This document shows, one piece after another, positions 12,301 to 20,500 of a stretch of 64,000 bases of DNA. Below the pieces are notes generated by a model. That model ran no database searches. It was not told where the DNA came from and worked only from the letters and a program-made list of their open reading frames with translations. Origin of the DNA: Macropodus opercularis. Lineage: Eukaryota; Chordata; Actinopteri; Anabantiformes; Osphronemidae. The translations under genes were made by a program, and so were the position numbers. The stretch spans positions 4,222,501 to 4,286,500 of the forward strand of contig CM061091.1 of the NCBI GenBank assembly GCA_030770545.1, in the 5' to 3' direction. The stretch's first letter is position 1; each line of letters starts with the position of its first letter.

Positions 12301-13570
12301 CTGTACTAGAGGTGTGAAACATCAGCCAGAAAATGGCTGAACCTGGAAACGCATTAAAACTTTTTAAGCGCGTACTTTATTGTACATGGGTTGAGGCGTT
12401 TAAAGTCTGCGGGGCTCTGTCTGTCCTCTCCCTCTGTACTTTGACCCACAGCATCCCATCACCTTTTTGGCATGTGGATGTAAATGTGAGGTATGGCGAT
12501 TCATTAAAGTCAGGCACGGCGTGTATGTGTGCGTAGATTTGGGAGGGGGATCACTGCCAACTGACAGGCTCTTCCCTGCTCAGTTTGTTTAAAGGGTTTG
12601 TAAAAGCAGCAGCCTTATCTCACCCGCACTGACAAAAGCCTGCCCTCTCCCCCCAAATTAAATTGGACCCATAGCGGTGTGATCAAATCAGCTGGCTGGC
12701 GGAAAATTCGGGCCGTCAATCACAGAGGTGCCTGATAAGAGAAGGCAAGGAGTCCCAGTGTGGAAAGCTGTGGGCTCATTCCGCCTCGACACCCAGGTGA
12801 TAACTCAGAGCAGCAGGCACCTCCGTCCGGCACACCTTGCTGCTAGCATCTCGCCAGAACGCTCCCCAATGCCCCCACCCCATGCCCTTTACTCTTTACT
12901 GAGATACAGAACATGCTCAGTCACACACGTGCATGTAAATACACCTTCTCACACACACACAAAGGGATATTTGTGTCATTTCTACCTCCACCACTCAGGT
13001 AGCATTTAGAGACACTGCTTTGCTCTACAAAACGCGAGGCCTCCTTTTCATGTCTAATCTTTGAACACCTTTTCATGTTTTTCTCTCTGTTGGAGAAACC
13101 CCCCTAGTTTCTAATAGCTCTCCTTTTGTTTGATTTTTAATATCTGTGTTATTAGCCTTTGTGGTATTTTATGTAATCTTTTTAATTCAGAGATTTTCAA
13201 TTAATCTGGTGAAAAGAGAAAACAAAGAGCTATTGTTGTGTCATTGTCGAGCGCTAAGAAGCGTTTTCTTCTTCCCTCTTCTTTCTTTCATCTTGCCTGT
13301 CGTTTGTCCTCGTCGCTTTCCTTCTCCCTTTCTCTTCTTCCTGTTTCTCTCTCATCTCGCGCCATTCTTTGTCCCTCATGTTTTGTCCCCCTCCTTTTTT
13401 TCTCTGTCCTCATCTCCGTCCTGTTCTGTGATCTTGTCTCAGGCTTTGTGAGTTTTGATAACCCATCCAGTGCTCAAGCTGCTATCCAGGCCATGAACGG
13501 CTTTCAGATAGGAATGAAGAGGCTGAAGGTGCAGCTAAAGCGGCCAAAGGATGCCAACCGACCTTATTGA
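3163..13570 (+). CDS. celf6: CELF/Bruno-like RNA-binding protein, C-terminal 284 residues (7 coding exons, 5' end outside window)
   Basis: Joining 3163-3306, 4125-4269, 5479-5628, 6434-6496, 7027-7107, 9542-9685 and 13443-13570 gives 855 nt, exactly 285 codons with the TGA stop, and every junction is GT/AG and phase-consistent. The product holds the end of RRM2 (SSLVVKFADTDKER), an Ala/Met/Gln/Pro-rich linker (MMQQQAALMAA, NGIHPYPAQSP, DPLQQAYAGVQHYA) and a full RRM3 with RNP2 LFIYHL and RNP1 KCFGFVSF, ending KRPKDANRPY. CELF proteins bind GU-rich RNA and control neuronal alternative splicing, mRNA stability and translation in nucleus and cytoplasm. Family assignment is near certain. The choice of celf6 over celf4 is an inference: the segment after QQQAALMA is one residue shorter than I recall for CELF4, the AYAPISQAFPQQP stretch resembles CELF6, and rpp25 lies downstream, as on human 15q. 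RRM1 and most of RRM2 must lie upstream of position 1. Confidence 0.9.
3307..4121 (+). other. celf6 intron (about 815 bp)
   Basis: A GT/AG intron. From about 3620 to 3860 there is CA- and CCCCAC-rich low-complexity sequence. An acceptor-like pyrimidine tract with ...GTCTACAG|ATGATG at 3515 mimics the true downstream acceptor, but the following frame has no CELF similarity. Nothing else is recognised. Confidence 0.85.
4119..4124 (+). other. celf6: Tandem NAGNAG splice acceptor (CAGCAG)
   Basis: The exon with MMQQQAALM is preceded by CAGCAG directly before ATGATG. The upstream AG (4121) would add one Gln (SHA-Q-MMQQQ); the downstream AG (4124) gives SHA-MMQQQ, which matches the family spacing I recall (AQA-LMQQQ). 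Both are in frame, so both products are possible from one transcript. Confidence 0.75.
4125..4269 (+). CDS. celf6: celf6 coding exon: Ala/Met/Gln-rich linker
   Basis: This 145-nt exon enters in phase 0 and leaves in phase 1 (donor TCAG|GTATAA). It encodes MMQQQAALMAATQGSYLNPM, then AAIAAAQMQQMAAFNVNGL and VATPMTPSS. This is part of the divergent linker between RRM2 and RRM3 that carries the activation and repression functions of CELF proteins. The run LMAATQGSYL has the same length as the CELF6 segment I recall and is one residue shorter than CELF4, a main reason for preferring celf6. The start depends on which AG of the tandem acceptor is used (4122 or 4125). It is the only coding exon seen here whose length is not a multiple of three, so skipping it would shift the frame. 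Confidence 0.95.
4270..5478 (+). other. celf6 intron (about 1.2 kb)
   Basis: A GT/AG intron. It contains short CT-rich sequence around 4590-4680 and otherwise AT-rich unique sequence. No additional exon is supported. Confidence 0.85.
5479..5628 (+). CDS. celf6: celf6 coding exon: Pro/Ser/Gly-rich linker
   Basis: This 150-nt exon is phase 1 at both ends. It follows acceptor TTTGTAG and ends CCAG|GTGAGC, a strong donor. It encodes STPPGISATAVPSIATPIG, VNGFSALPPQSNGQP and YTNGIHPYP. The STPPGI and PIGVNGF motifs are shared by CELF3, CELF4 and CELF6; YTNGIHPYP is closest to the CELF4 version and similar to CELF6 (YNNGLSPYP, recalled). Because both ends share phase 1, the exon can be included or skipped without changing frame. 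Confidence 0.96.
5629..6433 (+). other. celf6 intron (about 805 bp)
   Basis: A GT/AG intron with a pyrimidine-rich 3' end (TCTCTGTCTCTC tract before 6433) that supports the downstream acceptor. Nothing else is recognised. Confidence 0.85.
6434..6496 (+). CDS. celf6: celf6 short coding exon (63 nt): QSPTVTDPLQQAYAGVQHYA
   Basis: This 63-nt exon is phase 1 to phase 1, with acceptor CTCTGCAG and donor CGCAG|GTGATC. It encodes AQSPTVTDPLQQAYAGVQHY followed by Ala; the DPLQQAYAG block is one of the most conserved linker motifs in CELF3, 4 and 6. Small symmetrical exons in this part of CELF genes are natural cassette candidates. The donor is followed by CT-rich intronic sequence, and the next acceptor is a tandem NAG, so the junction downstream of YA is variable. 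Confidence 0.95.
6497..7026 (+). other. celf6 intron (about 530 bp)
   Basis: A GT/AG intron. The 5' part is CT-rich (6500-6570). The 3' end lacks a long pyrimidine tract (CCCTTTGCAACAG), so the downstream exon has a comparatively weak acceptor. No further exon is seen. Confidence 0.85.
7024..7029 (+). other. celf6: Tandem NAGNAG splice acceptor (CAGCAG)
   Basis: Two consecutive CAG acceptors precede CCTACCC. The first AG gives HYA-AAYPAAY, the second HYA-AYPAAY, a one-alanine difference. This is the second such site in the same gene. Confidence 0.75.
7027..7107 (+). CDS. celf6: celf6 coding exon (81 nt): linker just before RRM3
   Basis: This 81-nt exon is phase 1 to phase 1; the donor GAAG|GTAAGA is strong. 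It encodes AAYPAAYAPISQAFPQQPT followed by IIPQQQRE. The QQQREG motif marks the end of the divergent domain in CELF3-6. The string AAYAP.S.AFPQQP is closer to the CELF6 sequence I recall (SAYAPVSTAFPQQP) than to CELF4 (AAYGQISQAFPQPP). The start is 7027 or 7030 depending on NAGNAG choice. It has no long polyglutamine or polyproline tract as in mammalian CELF3, which argues against that paralogue. Confidence 0.95.
8657..8674. repeat. (GT)9 microsatellite upstream of an acceptor-like site
   Basis: A GT dinucleotide run in the sense strand of the celf6 intron. UG repeats in RNA are bound by CELF and TDP-43 type proteins, so it could influence splicing locally, but that is inference. Confidence 0.85.
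8694..8803 (+). other. Possible alternative 3' exon in the intron before RRM3
   Basis: After CCAAACAG at 8693 the sequence stays open in the phase left by exon 7027-7107 for 36 codons, ending TAG at 8801-8803. Used as a terminal exon it would give a CELF isoform without RRM3. In another frame the first 54 nt read HYSQPPPQPSYQRSHQP and stop. There is no clear downstream donor or AATAAA close by, so this may be chance. Confidence 0.2.
9542..9685 (+). CDS. celf6: celf6 coding exon (144 nt): N-terminal two thirds of RRM3
   Basis: This 144-nt exon is phase 1 to phase 1, acceptor ATCATCAG, donor TTTTG|GTAAGT. It encodes GPEGCNLFIYHLPQEFGDAE, then LMQMFLPFGNVISAKVFVDR and ATNQSKCF. RNP2 is LFIYHL, and the RNP1 octamer KCFGFVSF is divided by the intron after the first base of its Gly codon. 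Near identity with CELF4/CELF6 RRM3 leaves no doubt about the family; CELF3 would read GPDGCNIFIYHLPQEF. As the exon is symmetrical, skipping preserves frame but deletes RNP2 and helix 1 and so should abolish canonical RRM3 RNA binding. Confidence 0.97.
9686..13442 (+). other. Last celf6 coding intron (about 3.8 kb)
   Basis: The longest intron between coding exons in the window. It ends in an extended pyrimidine tract (13260-13442, CT-rich with the acceptor TCTCAG). A stretch at about 12580-12750 is rich in distinct motif-like sequence and looks constrained. No coding exon is recognised. Confidence 0.85.
12580..12750. promoter_or_regulatory. Possible conserved noncoding element in the last celf6 intron
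   Basis: A non-repetitive block with AAATTAAATTGG, a GATA-like CTTATCT, TGATCAAATCA and CCGTCAATCA, set apart from the AT-rich or repeat-like surroundings. This is a pattern impression only; no alignment was available. Confidence 0.2.
13443..13570 (+). CDS. celf6: celf6 last coding exon: RNP1 and C-terminus of RRM3, stop codon
   Basis: The 128 nt of coding sequence enter in phase 1 after TCTCAG and end with TGA at 13568-13570. They encode FVSFDNPSSAQAAIQAMNGF, then QIGMKRLKVQLKRPKDANRPY, the invariant C-terminus of CELF3, 4 and 6. The CELF5 version I recall ends KDPGHPY, which excludes that paralogue. RNP1 is completed here (G-FVSF). The exon probably continues into 3'UTR to at least 13592, where a consensus donor occurs 22 nt after the stop. 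Confidence 0.97.
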
Positions 13571-16500
13571 CTCGTCTGCTGTCCATATCCAGGTACAGTA
13601 ACAACTACGTGGCAACATGTTTCCTCGTCATGGCATACGCATTTGAAATCCGTTTATAACAACCTCCTCATTGTGCACTGCCACTGCTGCTACAGGTAAA
13701 TGTGATGGTAAACGTGCATTACCCCGTATCTCACTTACCCCGTACCACAAAACCTTTTTCTAAAATAGGTCAGTTAGAGACGGAAAAAAATACAGCCCTG
13801 TAATCATTATCTGATGTATGTTGTCAGGTCAAAACGCTTGTTGTTGTTTTTTTAAATACTTATATTGGCTGTGAAGGTGTCAGAGCATTGGGTTGTACAT
13901 TGCATAGCCCCTGTTCAAATAATCAACCTTGAGAATTTGTCAGGCTTCCCAGCTCCACTGATTTGTTTTTGTTTCTTCTGGGGTTTAAAATCCAATTTGT
14001 ACCTGCACGATGCTCCAGTGCAAACTGATGACATCATCAATACCCAGCTGTGCATAATTACCTGTCTACTGAGGATGGCGTCGAGAATCGATGCAAGTTG
14101 TTAAGCTAGAAATTCATAAAACCAGAAAGCAATTGTTTCTGGCCTAAAATAGCTCAGCATTAGATTTCTGTCAGCTGCTTAGCAAAATCCAGGAGCCATT
14201 TCAGTGGAGTCTTTAATTATAGAAAAATCACTGAGGAGAGACGTGTTATACGGAATAGATTTATATTGGAACAACGTTTTATGAGACTACTGATGAGGAG
14301 ATACAGGATGTCTAAAAGAAAGTTTATGCTCACAAAAATAAACAAACAAAAGAGATGCTTAATGGAAAAGCACTTACACCATCAACTGCATGCGCCTTGT
14401 ATAATGACGGAGAACATCAGCAACATCACTGAGCACCATTTGGTTAGTTCAAGCGATGCCTCACCAATATAGTCTACACTAAAACAGTCATCATTGATTT
14501 TCTTTGCTTGCAAATGTTCTTAAATAGCCAAAACAAAACACAAGAACATGCTAGTGTGGTAACTGTAGCTTTGTTATTGGGTTTAACGACACATGTTTCA
14601 CATTCATTTGCTCTCTTGTATTATGCAAAGAGGGCCTGTACTCACATCTCGTTTTAATTAACTGCAACCTTTCAGCTAAGCAGCACCAAGACCTTCTGAT
14701 GATATATAAATATACACAATGCACATAGACAGTGTTAATGGAAATTATATTTATAAAACATAATGGTAATAATAATAAGATGATGATAATAAAGTTTCAA
14801 TTATATTGTAAAATGCTCAGTCCTGTTGGAGTTTGCAGTGAAATGATTTTACAGCAATACTGGACAATTTACATTAATTAATAACGTTTAAATTGAATTT
14901 AAAATAATTGAAGCTTATATTGTGGTGGTAGGCTCCGTATTCAAAAAGCTGGATACAGTGAGTTTTCTGACACCTGTCAACTGGGGACGGCATTGATTTT
15001 TCACCACCGCTGATGCTGGTATTCATCTGAAAATGGGTCTAATCCAAAGCATTTAAACAATAAATGCATACACAACTGCACACACACATAAAGGACAGTG
15101 GACCTGACACCACCCGGCAGTGAGGACCAATTTCATAGCATCATTGTCCATTTGTTACAAAGTGCAGCTGCCAGGGCTAAAATAATACAGATGCATGTTC
15201 TCTTCACCCAATTGGCTGGAAAACTTTTCATTACAATATCATAACTGACTGGATTACACTCGTTCATAAATAAAGGGTCCGTAATCCCATTTGTTTGTTT
15301 TAGCTTTGACTCTTTAAAAGCCACAGGATGGCATTAATGGAAGGTGCTATGCAAGACAAATGATAGATGCTGCCTTTACGCCCTGCCCGATAGCATTTGA
15401 ATAGAGATGCGTCCTGCTAATTGAAGACAGGCTTTCAAAGCAGGCTCCCTGAGAAGAGAGAGGTGGGGGGTGATTGTGATTTAGCACATCACTGAGGGAC
15501 AAATGGAAAATATCCTCCAACTACACTGAATGACAAGACAGTCATTGGGATGTACTTGAAACGTCTCCAAATACAGACATGCCCCACGACCACATTCTGT
15601 CAGAGAGGTGTGTGTATGTGCATGTGTGTTTGCACTATGTATTTTTTACGTCCTCATTTGTTTCTGGTTTGGTTCAATCCATCTTCGTGTCTTTTCGTTG
15701 ATAAAAAACCAACAGCAATCCCATGAAAACATTAAACTATGATTCAATGGCTCTTTAGCAAAGCGGCAGATTTACAGATTCTTTAAAACCACAAAGGATC
15801 TTAACGGAAGTTCTATTTCAAACATGTGGCCAATTCATTTTCAAGATTTCTTAACTTAATTTATTTATTTATTTTTTATTTAGTGTTTGACGGTACAGTG
15901 AGTCCTTTAGTAACCACAGCCTAACTATAAGAACTTATTTCAGGTGGGTTATATTAGCAAAACACACTTTGAAACTTGAATGTTTGTGTTTCTAAAGTTT
16001 AGACTTCAGTATGAAGAGGACTCCCTCTTCCCCTCTAATTCTGATGACTCTACTTCCAAGTTGAATTAAAAACTTGATCTGACAGTTTTCTCTTCTGCTC
16101 GTCTCAGGAGCCTTGCTACTCCGAAATTGCGTTCTGTGTCTTAAAGATAAACTTAATGCAAAAAAAAGGGAGAAAGAAAAAGCTGAAGCACTCACTGTAC
16201 AGCCACCCTCACAGCAAACAATGCAAGGCAAATCCAATTACGGTAGACAGGACAAGTTTCTCAAATATGCATTTCTGCCTTAAGGGTTATCTTTGTGAAT
16301 ATAAAAAACATCAATTCAACTTTTAACCTGCAAATGTTGTCAGCCTACGAATAATTCACCACCACACTGAGGCACAACAAAAGTCTTTTTTTTTTTTGTG
16401 CTGTGTTAAAGATTATTTGTTCTGTTATTCCTGTTTAACTTGTCATTTCTTTCTTTTTCACTTTTTGGTAATAACCATAGTAACCTTTGATTTGCCAGGC

Positions 16501-16739
16501 AGAATGAGTGAGAGTGAGAGAACAAATGGAAAAAGGGTGCTTTGAATTCTGACTTAAGGAAAAGAAAATCCCACTGTTTCTTTCCTTCTTTTGCACCCCC
16601 ACCAACCTGGCAACCTGACACGGCCAATCACAGTGTGAGGTGGCCTTTCTCCGCTATAGCCACACCCTCCCCCTACACCTGTCACGGGGCCAAGTTCCCA
16701 CAGCTGTAAGTTGAAGCCATGGTGTCATTTTATTTTGGA

Positions 16740-16941
16740 TGACGTCATGTGGTGGGACTGTGACTGCGTTGCATGACGTGGCGTTGATTGATTTCTCTGA
16801 ACTCTCTCTCTTTATATTTTGCCCTCCTTTCATATGTATATTTATATATACAGTGTATATTGTAACTTGGCAGTTTGTGGATTGCAGTAAACCAATGCCT
16901 TTTTTGGCTGGTACCTGTTGTACATACTGTAACTGACGTGC
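16740..16941. promoter_or_regulatory. Cluster of CRE-type motifs
   Basis: A full palindromic CRE, TGACGTCA, lies at 16740-16747, with TGACGTGG at 16774-16781 and TGACGTGC at 16934-16941. CREB/ATF factors bind such sites and mediate activity-dependent neuronal transcription. Whether this is an enhancer, a promoter or part of a 3'UTR cannot be decided here. Confidence 0.35.
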
Positions 16942-17617
16942 TGACTGGTTGGTTGACTATAACTGTAGGTGGCCTTTAACCCTTTGTGCTATTGTACCGT
17001 GTGCCCTTGTGCTGTTTTACTTTTTCTTGTGGGGTTCATGTGTTTGGATGTACTGTATCTTCTATTTCTCTATTTCTTCACTTTCACATCTACAGTGTTT
17101 CACCGGCAAACTGTTTATATCTTCTTTTTTTGAAAGTCTCGCTCCTTGCAAAAAGGACCTTTTTCTCCCCCCCCGATCGACAGCTGTGTAGTCGTGAGAT
17201 GGCCGAGATGACCCTGTGTTTGTGCAGCCAATTAAATCTCCACCGTTTATGGTGAGAGCACAGGCGAATGTTGACACTCCACTTCTATGTGGAATCCATC
17301 TGCACAGGGAGTGCTTTTGCAAGATTGTTTTGTTTGCCTAACATGAAAATCACATCCCATTTATTTATTTATGAGGGTGCAAACAATTACACTGCACATA
17401 GCAGAGCTGCAGGCAGTGCTGCAGGCCCACGTGGCCAAAATGTGTCCACCACACTGCCAAACTGCACACTGGCACAAACACAGTGCATGAACAGAACAAC
17501 ATACGAATACTTGGGAGGATTATCTGCTACCGCTGTATATTTTTTAGTATTATGCCACTAGATAAGTTAGCACTTATGTATTAGCTTATATTTGAAATTA
17601 TTGTTTTCCCTCTGTAA

Positions 17618-17623
17618 AATAAA
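17618..17623 (+). terminator. AATAAA polyadenylation signal candidate
   Basis: AATAAA about 4 kb after the celf6 stop codon. It would terminate an unspliced celf6 3'UTR. Downstream GU-rich sequence (TCCTTTTGTTGCAAGCGGG) is present. It is one of several candidates. Confidence 0.25.
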
Positions 17624-19003
17624 AAAGCAGCACAGATATTTACAGCGAAAAAGGTCCTTTTGTTGCAAGCGGGTTTATTTCTATCCCTCCAGGCCAAACC
17701 CTGATAAGAGGTAGTCATTTTCATTGCGCGTGTTCTGCCATATTCTTTCACAAGCCCTGTAGGCGACTCTTCCCCCCGTAGTCTCTCCACTGAACTCAGA
17801 GGAATGTCTAAGTTGGCAAGCCAGGAGGGACAAGGACTTTCTGGCATCAAATGTGCTTCCTAACTGCCAGGTGTCTTTTATAGAGCCATCTAAGTAGGTG
17901 GTGGCATGGAGGGGAGGGACAAAAAGAAAATTAGGAACAGAAATTGTTTATTATCTGTCTGAGTTGGAGGCTGAAGTAGTTGTGATGTTTTCAAATAAGT
18001 TGTTTACTTGGGAGAAAAGGATCTATTTTGAAGCCGCTGTGTGTTTCTCCTGCGCTGTGGTAGGTGTACACAGAGAACCACTAGTGACTAATAAAAGAGG
18101 GCGGCCGTAATCGGGGCTGTTAGTGCCTTATGCTGCTAATGGTTGAGCTCGCTTTGGCACAGACTGGAAATAAGTTAGACTCCCCGCTCACACATCTAAA
18201 AAGCAGATCTATTATGAAATGGTAACAAGCTCATTTACAGGAATGGAAAGGTAGAACAAAGAGCGTCTGGGCGCGTGTTCCCCGTCACAAAGTCAGACCC
18301 TTTCATGTTCACTCCCAGAGAGTGATTTGCTGTGATTTCGTAGCCTTTCTTCACCCACATCATAGCTCACAACATATTAGGGATGATAGGCTGTAGAATA
18401 GATCTTTTATATCCGAAGCTCGACAGCACGGACACATTTAGTAACATAACAAGCATAACAAGTCAACACAAAGGCAGGGGAGACGATAGCTTAGGTTTTC
18501 ATGGGATCCTAATTAGAGGCTATTTCATTAAATATGAACATGTTTTCTTTTGACAACTGTCAAATTGATATCATTATTATCATTACGCAGTATTAACACT
18601 CGCGCACAAACTTGTCTTATTCTCTTTGGTTCCTCCTTGTTTTGGTATGTTGTTTGTAATGAATTAACAATAAGATGAATGGCAGCAACATCTCAGGCAA
18701 CGTTCAGCCGTTTTGTTTTGGGTTTTTTTCCATGCAGGGAGACGTAGTCACTTTAAATTAGGCCTTCCTTGGATTAGTGCTGTCACCGTGTAGATGTCTG
18801 TTCCATATGGTTAAAACACAATCTCTCACCCCACCTCTAACCCACTTATTTCTGGTTTTGATTGACATACTCCTCTCCCCCCTCCTCCCCGTCTGTTTCT
18901 CATGCTGTTGGCTGTGCCTGTCAGTCTGTGTGATAACCAGGAGCCAGCAACCCTGAGCATGTTTGCCGCAGCCTCACTGAATCCACTCTCCTTATTCTCC
19001 CCT

Positions 19004-19010
<7 letters not shown>

Positions 19011-19040
<30 letters not shown>
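19011..19040. repeat. (TC)15 microsatellite forming a polypyrimidine tract
   Basis: Fifteen TC units end directly before TGTCACAG, so on the + strand the run doubles as a very strong polypyrimidine tract for the acceptor at 19048. Length variation could alter splice efficiency. Confidence 0.9.
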
Positions 19041-19044
<4 letters not shown>

Positions 19045-19048
19045 ACAG

Positions 19049-20500
19049 GATGAAGGGCCACAACACCTTATTTCCACAAGTGCAGTAAAAGTACAAAGAC
19101 TTCTTGCTCTGCTACATATCATGAAGGAAGGGTGGTCCCTTGATCCTGCTGGAAACCCGCTGAAAGATTGGGTGACTGAGAGAAGGATCCCAGAGTCGTT
19201 GTTTTTTTTTAGTTTTTTCTTTCTTCGCAAATGCCTCTTTTTTCCCTGTTTTGCTTTGGCGTCTGTGGAAGAAGGTTTTTTGCAGAGACCAAGTTTTTGC
19301 TGCTGTTTTTTAAACATGATGGGGGAAAAAAAAACCTTTATAGACTCATTATGCTCAAAGCATGCATACTGACACGGGATATAGATAAACACACATAAAC
19401 ACAGACAACAAACCAAACATACACATTTAAAGAAGCTATACCTTAAAAAAAACTATGAAAAAAATGACTTTGTACATGTATAAATACGTGCAAATGCCAA
19501 CTCAAGTACTGCAGCAAACACACACACACCACACACACCAGCCTGCTGCCATTTTGGTTTTCGTGCCTACACAGGTGTTGTGCTCTGTGACAGGGCAAGC
19601 TCTGGATTGAAGAAGAAAACAAGAAGGAGTGAAGAGGAGAATCCAGGATAATTTACATGCATCATTCCTTAGGAAATAGGGACCAAAGGACTAAACGCTT
19701 TTTAAAAGAATATAAATATATAAATATATAAATATATATTTAAAAACTCATACCTTGTAGCTGCAAGTATTACAATTTACTCGTAGTAAAAAAAATAATC
19801 ATTAAATCAATATCCAGTGGCCTACTGTAAGTACGAATAAAAGAAAATGGAAATAATGTATTAAAAAAAGACTGGACTTGTAGTGTAGGGGCTGATCTTT
19901 TGCTCTGGATGCTGATTTAGCACCAGGTTGTAGAATAGTGAAGTAGACTAGAAAAAAAAATGTAGATTTACTAATTTTTGCTGTTGTTTAAAAAACTACT
20001 TGAAGTCGTAATGAAAAGGGAGCAAAAGTGGGGGGAGGAAACATTCATCTGCCCCTGTACGTCCCTGTAAGTCGCTTTCTCTTGGATGTTAAGGTATCAG
20101 CCACTGGATATCTCGCTCACCACGATGTACAAGTCACCGCTCTCTCTGACAGCTACGAACAGACTGCTGCAGAAGGAATTTAAAAAAAGAACGACGGGAG
20201 AAAAAAAAAAGAAACGGAACTCATTGACGTCTGTGCTGGACAGGGTGCAAACGTTTGAGGCTTCTCACTAGCCTGTGTGTTCAAGCGACAATCCACTGTA
20301 AAGACCAAGCAAAATGGACATGGGGTGTTTTGTTTGTTTTTTTTTAATTACGTTTTCTTTCTTTTGCTTTTCTCAACCTTTCGTATCATGACGTGACATG
20401 TGAATTATGAAGCAACAAAAAGTTAAAAGACGTTTGTTTCCAGATGTGAGATGGACAAATAGATGGTTCTGATGGATCCAGTATGGGAGGAGGAGTAAGG
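19049..20500 (+). other. celf6: Candidate celf6 terminal 3'UTR exon (end uncertain)
   Basis: The sequence after the CT-tract acceptor begins GATGAAGGGCCACAACACC and has the look of mature 3'UTR: no long frames, an AT-rich (TAAATA)n-like run at 19711-19740, many A and T homopolymers, and a UGU-rich stretch (GGTGTTTTGTTTGTTTT) at 20326-20340. It could extend as far as the AATAAA at 26021. Possible internal polyadenylation signals include AATAAA at 19836. The assignment rests on splice-signal quality and composition, not on transcript evidence. Confidence 0.35.
19711..19740. repeat. AT-rich TATAAATA-type simple repeat
   Basis: Three to four copies of TATAAATA. Within a 3'UTR this would be AU-rich-element-like; otherwise it is simple sequence. 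Confidence 0.7.

Larger units (their letters stand above)
13593..19048 (+). other. Candidate intron within the celf6 3'UTR (alternatively contiguous 3'UTR)
   Basis: TATCCAG|GTACAG at 13592/13593 is a good donor 22 nt after the stop, within the distance that normally escapes nonsense-mediated decay. The matching acceptor may be CTGTCACAG at 19048, preceded by a 30-nt CT run. The alternative is an unspliced 3'UTR ending at one of the AATAAA signals, for example 17618. The interval is otherwise AT-rich and without coding potential; a CRE-like cluster lies at 16740-16941. Confidence 0.35.

Noticed and set aside
13146..13442. Open frames just before the last coding exon
   Set aside because: They read through the intronic polypyrimidine tract (Phe/Leu/Ser-rich) and join the real exon only by lacking stops. 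The splice acceptor at 13442 fits the family sequence.
18826..19416. 196-codon minus-strand open frame
   Set aside because: Much of it is a translated (GA)n repeat plus Lys- and Cys-rich low-complexity sequence. It runs antisense across the candidate 3'UTR acceptor and shows no domain.
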